NCBI GenBank assembly: GCA_041940305.1
Contig: JBGTSJ010000025.1
Span: 1-64,000, forward strand
Length of the DNA stretch: 64,000 nt
Direction: 5' to 3'
DNA from: JBGTSJ01 sp041940305
GTDB lineage: Bacteria > Planctomycetota > Planctomycetia > Planctomycetales > Planctomycetaceae
Shown: positions 1 through 8,800 of the stretch, one piece after another
How positions within the stretch are numbered: the stretch's first letter is position 1
Layout: each line of letters starts with the position of its first letter
Notes under the pieces: model-generated
Told to the model about the DNA's origin: nothing
Seen by the model: only the letters and a program-made list of their open reading frames with translations
Database searches by the model: none
Made by a program: the position numbers and the translations under genes

Positions 1-285
1 CATGACGCCGTCGTCGGCGGCGACGACGAGCAGCGCGATGTCGACGGACGTCGAGCCCGCCACCATGTTCTTGATGAAGCGCTCGTGGCCCGGCACGTCG
101 ATGATGCCGACGGTGGCGCCGCTGCCGTGACGGTAGGGCGCGAAGCCGAGGTCGATGGTCATCCCCCGGGAGCGCTCCTCGGCGAGGCGGTCGGGATCCA
201 CGCCCGTCAGCGCGCGCACGAGGGACGACTTGCCGTGGTCGATGTGGCCCGCCGTACCGATGATGACGTTGCGGATCGCGGCCAT
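1..285 (-). CDS. selB: Selenocysteine-specific elongation factor SelB, N-terminal part (cut by window edge)
   Basis: The first 95 residues of a translation GTPase are visible; the rest lies beyond the window. SelB carries Sec-tRNA to the ribosome at recoded UGA codons. The start MAAIRNVIIGTAGHIDHGKS holds the G1 loop (GHIDHGKS), the DRLAEERSRGMTIDLGFA stretch is switch I, and DVPGHERFIKNM is G3. The GTAGHIDHGKSSLVRALTG opening followed by ERSRGMTIDLGFA is typical of SelB rather than EF-Tu (which has GTIGHVDHGKTTL). The start is the ATG at 285, with GGAG about 11 nt upstream. It is the last of four genes in a row on the minus strand. No selenoprotein or tRNA-Sec was seen in the window, so its use must be elsewhere. 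Confidence 0.88.
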   Translation of the reverse strand, partial: MAAIRNVIIGTAGHIDHGKSSLVRALTGVDPDRLAEERSRGMTIDLGFAPYRHGSGATVGIIDVPGHERFIKNMVAGSTSVDIALLVVAADDGVM

Positions 286-512
286 CAGCTCGGGGACTCC
301 CCGCGAGCGGTCGTCGACGGAGGCCCCGTCGCGACGTCCCCGCCGAGCGTCCACGGACGCCCTGCCACAGCGGCCACGTCTTCGACTCCTGCGACCACCC
401 CCACCGCGATCTCGACGTTCTCGTCGACGACGACCACGGCGACTATTGGCCGGGGCTCGCTAACGCAGCCACGGCGGAGCTGACGCGACAGAGCCGAATC
501 ATGGCCTACGAT

Positions 513-1250
513 TCAGGAGGGCGAGGCTTGGAGGACCTCGGGCATGTAGAGGATGCGCTGGCACATCTTGCAGACGACGAGCCGCCGGCCCGCCATGAGC
601 CGGTTGCGGTCGTTGGGCGTCAGCGTCGAGAAGCAGCCCTGGCAGGTGTTGGCCTCGGCGGGGACCACGGCGGTGCCGTGGGCCTTGTAGGCGCGGTCGT
701 AGATCTTCAGGACCTCGGGGTCGATCGCCTTGCGCACCTGGTCGCGCCGCTCGTCGAGGCCGCTCAGCTCGGTCTGGTGGTCGGCCAGCTGCTGCCGGGC
801 GCGCTCCTCGAAGGCCTTGTAGTCGGCTTTGGCTTCCGCGAGCCGCTCCTCGGCTTCCTTCACGAGCCGCTCGCCCTGGGCGATGACGTCGTACTGCTCG
901 ATGATCGACTCCTCGACCTGGCCCTTCTCCTCCTTCTTCCGGTTGATCTCGGCCATCAGGAGGCTGTACTCCTGGTTCGACTTGGCCGTGAGGAGGTTGG
1001 CGTTGGCCTTCGAGCAGGCCTCCTCGCGGGAGGCGAGCTCGAGCTCGAGGCTCTTGAGGTGCGCCCGGAAGCCTTGGAGCTTCTCTTTCGTCGTGTCGAG
1101 GGCTGCTTCGGCGTCCTTCGACTCTCTCTGACGAGCGGCCAGGACCCGAGGAACGGAGTCCACGAGAGCCTGGGTCTCCTTGCGCTTGGTGTCGATGTCC
1201 TTCAGCGAGACGAGCTGGAAGGTCTGTTGGCGCGGGTCTTCTGCGGTCAC
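513..1250 (-). CDS. Coiled-coil protein with C-terminal zinc ribbon (COG1579-like)
   Basis: This 245-residue protein is almost wholly helical. Residues from about 15 to 190 are heptad-rich and charged (long coiled coil). The end carries two Cys pairs, CQGC and CKMC, about 28 residues apart, followed by QRILYMPE, a C4 zinc ribbon. This architecture (long coiled coil plus C4 ribbon) matches the widespread bacterial family COG1579, a predicted nucleic-acid-binding protein of unknown function. The start is a GTG at 1250 with no good Shine-Dalgarno, so the exact start is uncertain. It lies between rpoD (260 bp upstream) and selB (227 bp downstream) on the same strand. No function is assigned. Confidence 0.8.
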   Translation of the reverse strand: MTAEDPRQQTFQLVSLKDIDTKRKETQALVDSVPRVLAARQRESKDAEAALDTTKEKLQGFRAHLKSLELELASREEACSKANANLLTAKSNQEYSLLMAEINRKKEEKGQVEESIIEQYDVIAQGERLVKEAEERLAEAKADYKAFEERARQQLADHQTELSGLDERRDQVRKAIDPEVLKIYDRAYKAHGTAVVPAEANTCQGCFSTLTPNDRNRLMAGRRLVVCKMCQRILYMPEVLQASPS

Positions 1251-1446
1251 GAGGATTGGGGTCTTCCGAGGCCGAGCGAGTCCCGCAGACTACCAAACGA
1301 CCTGGGGCCGAGAAAGCCCACGACCGGGGTGAAGCGGCGGTCGGCTCGCGCGCCTCGAGACGACCTCCGGGGCCCGCCCGGACGGCGCCGCGCGACGGCT
1401 CCGGGACCGGAGGTCCGGGCCCGAGCGGTCGTCGGACGGGCGATCA

Positions 1447-1474
1447 CCCATCGCGGACCGAGGCCCGCGATGGG
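1447..1474 (-). terminator. Hairpin downstream of rpoD
   Basis: A perfect 10-bp stem, CCCATCGCGG / CCGCGATGGG with an 8-nt loop, lies 37 nt beyond the rpoD stop codon. No T-run follows on the minus strand, so it is either a weak or Rho-assisted terminator or an mRNA 3' end stabiliser. Confidence 0.45.
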
Positions 1475-1510
1475 GACGGAGCGGCGTGTTCCCGAGGGAT
1501 CGGCGCCGCG

Positions 1511-3172
1511 TCAGGCCTTCATCGTGGCGCTGTCGAGGAATCCCTCCAGCATCCGGCTGCGCACGGGGTGCTGCAGCTTCCGGACGGCCTTGGCCTCGAT
1601 CTGGCGCACGCGCTCGCGGGTCACCTTGAAGATGCGGCCCACCTCCTCGAGCGTGTAGGTGTAGCCGTCGCCGATGCCGTAGCGGAGCTTGATGATCTCC
1701 CGCTCGCGGAACGACAGCGTGTGGAGGACGCTCATGATCTTGTCCTTGAGCATCTCCTGGGCGGCGGCCGTCACCGGCGAGATGGCGCTCTCGTCCTCGA
1801 TGAAGTCTCCGAAGTAGCTGTCGTCACCCTCGCCGATGGGCCGGTCGAGGCTGATCGGGTGCTTGGAGATCTTCATGACCCGCTTGGCTTCCTCGATCGA
1901 GATGTCGCTGTTCTTGGCGATCTCTTCGATCGTCGGCTCGCGGCCGAGCTGCTGGACCAGCTTCTTGGTCACGTTGCGCAGCTTGCTCATCGTCTCGATC
2001 ATGTGGACCGGGATGCGAATCGTCCGGGCATGGTCCGCGATCGCCCGCGTGATCGCCTGCCGGATCCACCACGTCGCGTACGTCGAGAATTTGTACCCGC
2101 GGCGATACTCGTACTTGTCCACCGCCCGCATCAGCCCGGTGTTCCCTTCCTGGATGAGGTCCAGGAACGACAGCCCCCGGTTGCGGTACTTCTTGGCGAT
2201 CGACACCACCAGCCGCAGGTTCCCCCCCGACAGGTCCCGCATCGACCGCTCATACGCCGCGAACCGCTCGCGGATCCGCCGCACGCGCTCCATCAGGCTG
2301 TGCGGCGTCTCGAGCGTCAGCCACATCAGGTCGTGCAGTTCCTGCTGCAGGTTGGCCCGCTCGTCCTTGCCGGTCTTCAGCCGCTTGAGATGGCGGATCC
2401 GCCGCTCCAGCTCCCGCATGCGGATGGCGATCTGCTCCAGCCGCTTCATCGCCGGCTGCAGCCGCTGCGTCCGCAGGCTCATCTCTTCCAGCAGCGTGGC
2501 CATCTTCACCCGCCGCCGCCGCATCATCTCCCACGCCGCGTCCCGCTCCTTCTTCGACAGCGACTCGTCGATCGCCTTCTGGAAGTCGGCCCGGTTCTGC
2601 TCCAGCAGGTGATCGGCCGTCTTCAGGTTGTGCGGCATCCGCCCCAGGATCTGGTCTTTCTCCAAGCTCTCGGTCAGCGACACCTTGATCGTCCGGTCGA
2701 ACGGCAGTTCGCCGTTGCACACCTGGTTGAGCACCTCCAGCGCCGCCTTCGCCGCGAAGTCGCTCTGCATCAGCTGCCGGCGGAACCGCCGCCGCGTGAC
2801 TTCGATCGTCTTCGCCAGCGCGATCTCCTGCTCCCGCGTCAGCAGCGGGATCTCCCCCATCTGCGTCAAGTAGATCCGGATCGGGTCGTCGATCCGCCGC
2901 GTCGCCTCGGCTTCCGAGAGCGCCTTCGACTTCGGCTGCTTCCCCTTCTTCTTCCCGTTCGCGGCCGGCTGCGCCTCGGCGACCGGACCCTTCTTCTCGT
3001 CCCGCAGCTCCAGCCCCACCTCTTCGATGGACTCCAGCAGCTTGTCGAGCTTCTCCGGAGTGACCGCCTCGTCCGGCAGGTAGTCGTTCACCTGGGAAAA
3101 GGTGAGATACCCCTGCTTCTGCCCGAGGGCGATCAGTTCTTTCAGCCGTTCGTCAAGTCGATGTACGGACAC
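1511..3172 (-). CDS. rpoD: Primary RNA polymerase sigma factor (sigma-70, RpoD/SigA)
   Basis: A group 1 sigma-70 of 553 residues. Region 1.1 fills the first 60 residues, region 1.2 begins near RIDDPIRIYLTQMG, and a long non-conserved insert rich in Arg/Lys helices spans about 130-300. Region 2 (LVVSIAKKYRNRGLSFLDLI, KFSTYATWWIRQAI) starts near residue 322. Region 3 follows, and region 4 (EREIIKLRYGIGDG, TLEEVGRIFKVTRERVRQIE) starts near 490. The start is set at the GTG at 3172 because GGAGG stands 5 nt upstream. A longer reading to 3283 would translate a palindromic intergenic repeat. It follows dnaG on the same strand, as in the classical macromolecular-synthesis operon, but rpsU is absent. 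Confidence 0.95.
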   Translation of the reverse strand: MSVHRLDERLKELIALGQKQGYLTFSQVNDYLPDEAVTPEKLDKLLESIEEVGLELRDEKKGPVAEAQPAANGKKKGKQPKSKALSEAEATRRIDDPIRIYLTQMGEIPLLTREQEIALAKTIEVTRRRFRRQLMQSDFAAKAALEVLNQVCNGELPFDRTIKVSLTESLEKDQILGRMPHNLKTADHLLEQNRADFQKAIDESLSKKERDAAWEMMRRRRVKMATLLEEMSLRTQRLQPAMKRLEQIAIRMRELERRIRHLKRLKTGKDERANLQQELHDLMWLTLETPHSLMERVRRIRERFAAYERSMRDLSGGNLRLVVSIAKKYRNRGLSFLDLIQEGNTGLMRAVDKYEYRRGYKFSTYATWWIRQAITRAIADHARTIRIPVHMIETMSKLRNVTKKLVQQLGREPTIEEIAKNSDISIEEAKRVMKISKHPISLDRPIGEGDDSYFGDFIEDESAISPVTAAAQEMLKDKIMSVLHTLSFREREIIKLRYGIGDGYTYTLEEVGRIFKVTRERVRQIEAKAVRKLQHPVRSRMLEGFLDSATMKA

Positions 3173-3198
3173 GTTTCCTCCGGATGCACGGCGCAACG

Positions 3199-3294
3199 GA
3201 TTTCCGATTTCCGATTCTGGATTTTCGATTTGGACTACCGACTCCGGCCGAACCGACCGGCAAATCGAAAATCCAAAATCCAAAATCGCAAATC
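3199..3294. repeat. Long imperfect palindrome (GATTTTCGATTTTGG type) between dnaG and rpoD
   Basis: An AT-richer island in high-GC DNA. The left arm (3199-3235) is built of GATTTCCGATTTCC and GGATTTTCGATTTGG units. The right arm (3261-3294) is their reverse complement, CAAATCGAAAATCC followed by CAAAATCCAAAATCGCAAATC. The arms pair over about 34 bp with few mismatches around a 25-nt loop. This looks like a dispersed palindromic repeat rather than a promoter. It lies in the leader of rpoD mRNA if dnaG and rpoD are cotranscribed. Confidence 0.8.
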
Positions 3295-3378
3295 ATTCTA
3301 TACCGGCGCCTTCTTGGTGGCTCGTCTCGGTTGATCTCTGGAAGCCGGATGGCCGCGGCAGATCTCAGGGCACTCGCA

Positions 3379-3417
3379 CTAACCCCTGATCCCTGAACCC
3401 TGACCCCTGGCCCCTCC
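3379..3417. repeat. CCTGAACCCTGACCC-type dispersed repeat overlapping the dnaG 3' end
   Basis: Four tandem variants of CCTGA(A/T)CC / CCTGACCCC run through the last codons of dnaG. The same word, CTGAACCCTGAACCC, recurs inside the PSD1 gene near 49181, so this is a dispersed element and not chance low complexity. Read on the minus strand it encodes the GARGQGSGIRG tail and the stop codon of DnaG. Confidence 0.7.
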
Positions 3418-5319
3418 CACTCGTCTCTGATGAAACTCGGTCAACTGACGCAGCCGCGCCTCCGCGGCCGCGTCCATCCGATGAGCTCCCTCCCCCTGTG
3501 CGGACAGCTCAACTGCCATCCGCCCGTGCGACTGCTCTTCCCGGCGCCATTGAATCTGGTCGATTGACCGCCGAAGGAACAGAGGACAGCCGTCCGAAGG
3601 CTCCGCACTCTCGCGCAGCCGTGTACTCACATTTTTCTCGCGGCTCTGATCGTCCACCCACACCGCCAGCCGCTTCAGCTCGCCGTCGTCGATCGCTCCC
3701 ATCAGCCGATCCAGCGACGCTCCGCCGTCGTTTCCGTTGAATCCATAACACACCTCCAGCAGACCGCGCAGCGCCTCGTTCCGGATCTGATCGAGCGACA
3801 GCTCCGCTTTCACCACGTCGATCAGCTTCGGTTCCGCCAGCACAATCTCCAGCAGGTCCAGCTCCTGTTTGTCATCGCGGGACAGTTGGCCGGCGTACAG
3901 CCGCGCCGCCGCCGGATGCACGCGCCGCTCCTGCGTATCGACTCTCACGCGCCGCGCCGCTTGGCCTTTCGTCTTGATCTCTCTGTATCGCTCCCGGATC
4001 GTCTGCTCCCCGATCGACAGCCGGCTGGCCAGCGTCCCGATCAGCAGACCCTCCCGAATGTGTTCCGACATATTGGGCGCCGCACTTAGCAGCGTGAGCA
4101 TCTCGTCGATCACCCGCTGACGCGCGTCCACCGATCCCAAACCATACTTCCTCCGCGCGGCCTGGAACTTGAACTCCCACGCCTCCGGCGCCTCGTCCGC
4201 CAACCTCTGAAACGCTTCCGCCGAATGTGCCGCCATGTACTCCGCCGGGTCCATCCCCTCCGGCAGCGTCAGCACCCGCAGATCGACGTCCTGCGCCAGA
4301 AACCGCGCCGCCGCTTTGTCCGCCGCATCCAGTCCCGCCTGGTCTCCGTCGTACACCAGCACCACACGCCGCACGAACCGCTTGATCGTCGTCACGTGCT
4401 GATCCGTCAGCGCCGTCCCCAGCGATGCCACCGCGTTCGGGATCCCCGCCTGGTGCAAAGCGATGCAATCAGTGTACCCCTCGGTCACCACGAACGATCG
4501 CGGCTCCGGCTGCGTCTTGATCCCCTCCCGCGCGAAGTTCAGCCCGTACACCAGCCGGCTCTTGTGAAACACCGGGCTCTCGGGCGAATTCCAGTACTTG
4601 CCGTGCGAGTCGTCGCCGCCCGGCAACACGCGTCCCCCGAATCCAACAGGCTGCCCCCGCTCGTTGAAAATCGGAAACAGCAGCCGGTCCACGAAGTTGT
4701 CGAAATGCCTCCCGTCGCGCTCACCGATCAAACGCGCACCCAGCAACCGTCTGACGTCGAACTTCCCCCGCGCCCGGTTCAGCAGCCACTCCCAGTTGTT
4801 GGGGTGATAGCCGATCTTGAACTTCCGCACCGTGTCCGCCGTGAACCCCCGCGACGCCACGTACTCCCGCGCCCCCTCCGCGCACGGATCCTTCAGAAAC
4901 GTCTGATGAAACTGCTCCTGCGCCCACAGCAGCGCCTCCAGCAGCGCCGCCCGGTTGTCCCCCGACTGCTGCTCATCCCGCGGCCCACCGCTCCGCTGCG
5001 GGATCGGCACGTTCGCCCGCCGCGCGAGGATCTCCAGCGCCTCGCGGAACCCCACCTTGTCCTGCTCCATCACCCACGTGAAGCAGTCCCCTCCCGCATT
5101 GCACGCCCAGCACCGATAGCTCTGCCGGTCCGGATACACCCGCAGCGAAGGATCATGGTCCTCATGAAACGGGCACAGCCCCATGAACTCCCGCCCGCCC
5201 CCGCGGCTCTGCAGCGACACGGACTCGCCGACGAGCGCGACGAGATCCGTCTTCTGCCGCACCGTCTCTTTAAACTGGTCCGTCGCCTGCAAGGCGTCCA
5301 CTCCCGATTCGACCCACAT
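3379..5319 (-). CDS. dnaG: DNA primase
   Basis: Bacterial primase of 646 residues, which makes RNA primers at the replication fork. The N-terminal CHC2 zinc finger uses C49, H52, C70 and C73 (CPFH ... CWAC). The catalytic-core N subdomain follows (GREFMGLCPFH, VGFGGRVLPGG). The TOPRIM fold shows VVTEGYTDCIAL with the catalytic Glu and VLVYDGDQAGLDAA with the acidic pair. The C-terminal third is divergent and should hold the helicase-binding region. The ATG at 5319 is chosen because the CHC2 spacing fits the family and a G-rich stretch lies upstream; a GTG at 5355 would add 12 repeat-derived residues. The last 11 residues are read from a dispersed repeat and are probably not conserved. Confidence 0.95.
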   Translation of the reverse strand: MWVESGVDALQATDQFKETVRQKTDLVALVGESVSLQSRGGGREFMGLCPFHEDHDPSLRVYPDRQSYRCWACNAGGDCFTWVMEQDKVGFREALEILARRANVPIPQRSGGPRDEQQSGDNRAALLEALLWAQEQFHQTFLKDPCAEGAREYVASRGFTADTVRKFKIGYHPNNWEWLLNRARGKFDVRRLLGARLIGERDGRHFDNFVDRLLFPIFNERGQPVGFGGRVLPGGDDSHGKYWNSPESPVFHKSRLVYGLNFAREGIKTQPEPRSFVVTEGYTDCIALHQAGIPNAVASLGTALTDQHVTTIKRFVRRVVLVYDGDQAGLDAADKAAARFLAQDVDLRVLTLPEGMDPAEYMAAHSAEAFQRLADEAPEAWEFKFQAARRKYGLGSVDARQRVIDEMLTLLSAAPNMSEHIREGLLIGTLASRLSIGEQTIRERYREIKTKGQAARRVRVDTQERRVHPAAARLYAGQLSRDDKQELDLLEIVLAEPKLIDVVKAELSLDQIRNEALRGLLEVCYGFNGNDGGASLDRLMGAIDDGELKRLAVWVDDQSREKNVSTRLRESAEPSDGCPLFLRRSIDQIQWRREEQSHGRMAVELSAQGEGAHRMDAAAEARLRQLTEFHQRRVGGARGQGSGIRG

Positions 5320-5326
5320 CTGATTC

Positions 5327-5383
5327 CCCCCTCTCCCCGCCAATCCGCTCCCCACTCCAATACGCTCAACGCGGGGAGAGGGG
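5327..5383. repeat. Inverted repeat CCCCTCTCCCCGC / GCGGGGAGAGGGG just upstream of dnaG
   Basis: Arms at 5327-5340 and 5371-5383 are perfect complements over 13 bp, with a 30-nt spacer. A GGGGCCGGGGGTGAGGGGC continuation follows to 5398. In dnaG mRNA the second arm ends in the G-run that would act as the ribosome-binding site, 6-7 nt before the ATG. The hairpin could therefore mask that site. The word is a dispersed-repeat type, so regulation is only an inference. Confidence 0.7.
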
Positions 5384-5398
5384 CCGGGGGTGAGGGGC

Positions 5399-5895
5399 CA
5401 AACTCAAACTCACAGCTCTTACGCTTCGATCACTCTCACTCACACCGTTTAGCTCCGGGCACACAACGCCCCGTCAAATCATCGCAGCGCAGCACCGAAC
5501 CCGGAACCCAACGCCATGGAAAAACCGCTCCGGCCAGCACGCCGCCGCAGACTCGCTGCAGACCTCAACACTTGACACACGCACGATTCAGTCAAGTGGA
5601 CGCCAGATCAGTCCGGGGACCAACCCCGCCTCCCGCGGCCCTCCAGCCGCCAACAACCCGATCCCCCGAATTCTACCCGCTGCAGATGCCCGGTCAAGAA
5701 ATCGAAGACGATTGTGAAGCCCCCCGCGACCGCGCAACTGCATTATTAACAAACACTTCCCGGTTGCCGCCGACAACAGAGTCTTCGCGACCGGCACATC
5801 ATCCGCGGACGTTCCGTTTTGGCCGAATGCCCAAACTGCGCAGGAGCGCACCCGTCGTTTCAACGTGACGAGACAGTTGGGTATCGGGAATCGCT
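5399..5895. other. Intergenic region between the TPR-CHAT gene end and dnaG
   Basis: About 500 bp without a convincing gene. Open frames here are short, have no family features and are shadows or run-ons of the neighbours. A dnaG promoter should be on the minus strand near 5400-5500 but no clear -35/-10 pair could be picked. The region is less GC-rich near 5740-5760 (ATTATTAACAAACACTT). Confidence 0.6.
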
Positions 5896-8800
5896 TTAGC
5901 GCCAATCGCCGCTGAGGACGAATGCCGCCCACTGCCGCGGATAGGCAGCCTTGGCCCCATCGAACGACCCCTCCACTGGATCGACACCGCGGACCGCCTC
6001 GGGATTCCTCAGCACCCAGATTTGTGCCTCGCGCAGGGCGTCCAGCTTGGTCATCTCCCCCTCCCAGAGATTCTGATAGAAGCGCTCCATCAGGACGCGC
6101 GTGGCGTGGTCGTCCACCTTCCACAGGCTGGCGATTGTCGTTCGCGCTCCCGCAACCTGAAACGCGCGCTGAATCCCGATCAACCCCTCTCCGCCGGCAA
6201 CCTCGCCGAGACCGGTTTCGCACGCCGAGAGCGTTACCAGGTCGACTCCTTGGAGCGGCAAGAATGCGATCTCTTCAGCAGTCAGGATCCCGTCGTCGCA
6301 ATCGGGTTGCGGAGGACGATTGGCGCCCGCAAACACAAGGCCCGACAATAGCCCGGGCGAAACTCCGCGTACGATCTCGTCCTGTTCACTGAACCTCCCC
6401 CTGAGAACCATACCGTCTTCTTCCGTGTCCGAGGCGGCCGTCTCCTTCGGATCCGCGAAGAACCCATGTGTTGCGATATGCAGCTGGTAGCACAGGGGGG
6501 CGGCCTCTCGGAAACGGGCTTCCGTCGCCTCGTCCCCTTGCAGCGTCACAATGGCTTCAGATTCCACGTCGTACAACGACGTGTAGAGACGTTGCAATGC
6601 AGCAATCTCCCCTCCTGTCGCCTGAAGCGGAGTAAACACAGTGCTGTGACCCCGCACCGCTATCGCAGTCCCGCGCCGTTCCCACGGTTTCAGACGCTGA
6701 GGATCTGGCCCTGACTCGGACTGCTGTTGCGGATCGGCATCATAATTGACTGCCCCCATCAGCAGGAGTTCTCCCGAGAGCTGCCGAGCGGGCACGTCGG
6801 AGACCAGGTCCGGCAGCAACTGCGGCACCGAGATCGTCGCGATTCGATGATCCTCAATCAGATAAGTATCGATCTCTCGTCCGGGCAGTGCCGCCAGCGG
6901 CAGCCTTCCCAGGCATCCATCGGGCGAGACCAGGACAAGTTCCGCATCACTCAGGGCGTCCAGCAACGGCTCCCACAGTGCTTCGCGCAATCGATGTCCC
7001 GCTTCCACTGCATCGGGCGAGACCCCTAACGTCTCGCGCCAGACATCGACGTCCGCCGCCACGTCTGCCACCGGACCCAGGGGAATCATACGGACACCCG
7101 CATCCCCCGGCGATATCACGAAAGCCACCAGCGAGCGGGCGAACGACCAGGTTCCCCCCGGCTCGGCCGGCGGCGTCCGATGCGAATACTCCAGATAGTC
7201 AACCAGCACGGTCCCATCCGGCAGTGACGTTTTCACGTCTTCGAGCGTCACATCCTGCTGTGAACTGTAAAACGTCGCACTCTGACGGCTGAGGGCCACT
7301 TCCAGCCGTTCCTTCTCGGCGTTAAGGCCTGAGAGTTCAAGTTCCCAGTTTGCGACCTCATCAGGCGCCTCGGGACAACTGCGCGCCAGCGACGCCAGCC
7401 GCATGGTGACGTCTTGAAGATCGGTGAAGAGACCGCCGATCCCCTCTTCGTCAGCCACAAGTCTCATCGCCCGCTGGCGCACGAGCGCCCCCCCCTTCCA
7501 TATGAGAACCTGCCGGCTGGCGGACTCGTCCAGACCGCCCGAATCAATCGCCAGAGACAGATACGCATCCAGTTGGCAACGCATCATCTGGGCCAGGCCA
7601 AGCTGCTGACGCTCCGACAGGACGACTGAGGTGCCGTCGATGTGATTGCGAGTGATCTCCTGCGCCTCAACGTACAGCGGAGCCGCTCGCTCAAGGTCCC
7701 CCTGCTCATGATAGAGCCAGGCCAGGTTGTAGAGGCTCCAAGCGTAATCGGGGTGCTGCCGTCCCTGCACATCCCCTCGCACTTCCACTGTCTGACGCAG
7801 TAGGTCTTCTGCTTGCGGATAGTTGCCGGTCACGCGATAGAACACTCCAAGGTTCCCCACCGTCTGCAACGTATCGGGATGTCGCGGCCCGAACACCTCT
7901 GTCCTAATCTGCAGTGCCTCCTGAAATAGCGGCATTGCCTGCTCGTATTCTCCGTGGTCGTAGTACATCCGCGCCAAGCCGTTGACACTCCACGCATAGT
8001 CAGGATGTCGCTCCCCTAAGACATCTCGTCGAATCTCCATCGCCTGCAGAAACAGCCGTTCGGCCTCTGGATAGTCCCGTCGCGTCGAGCACAGAATCGC
8101 CAGTGAATTTACGCTGGCGGCGTAGTCGGGATGCCGTTCTCCCAAGGTCTCTCGCCGTATTTCGAGCACACTTCGGTAGAGCGTTTCCGCCTGCGCGTAG
8201 TCACCCTGAGTGTAATACCAGACCGCCAATCCGTTTAGCGTGAAGGCGTAATCGGGATGATCCTCTCCCAGCACTTCTCGTCGAATACTCAGTGCCTCTT
8301 GCAACAATGGTTCAGATCGCCCGAAATCACCTTGCCAATGATACATGACCGCCAGTTGATGGAGCGTGTGCGCGCAATCAGGATGCCGGACTCCAAGTAC
8401 TTCCCGGCGCACGGCGAGTGCTTGTTGCAGCATCGCTTCAGCAGAGGGATAGTCCCTTGTTTCCATGTAGAGACTGCCGAGATTGGCCAGAGAGAGGGCG
8501 TAATCAGGATGCCGGACTCCCAGCAACTCCCTCCGGTACTCCAGCACCTGTTTCCATAGCGGTTCAGCCCGGTCGAAGTCCTGCATTCCAAAGTACACCA
8601 GACCAAGTTCGTCCAGACTCCAGAGAGTGTCGACGTGCCGTGCTCCGAGTACATCTCTGCGGATGTCAAGCGATTCCCGTTGCAGTACTTCGGCACGGTC
8701 ATAATCGCCCGCCATGCGACTCAATACCGCCAGGTTGAAAAGGCTATAGGCGTAGTCCGGATGCCGCTCGCCTAGGAGTTCTCGACGGATTATTAGTGCC

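Noticed and set aside
286..512. Possible tRNA-Sec or small RNA next to selB
   Set aside because: No T-arm consensus and no long extra-arm pattern could be found in the 227 bp.
1251..1510. Possible RNase P or SRP RNA in the gap after rpoD
   Set aside because: Only one hairpin is evident; none of the conserved core blocks of these RNAs is present.
1256..3334. Long open frame (692 codons) on the plus strand
   Set aside because: It is antisense to rpoD, has Leu/His/Arg-rich composition typical of a shadow in GC-rich DNA and shows no domain.
4225..5868. Open frame of 547 codons on the plus strand
   Set aside because: Antisense to dnaG, Arg/Pro/His-rich, no start signal or motif.
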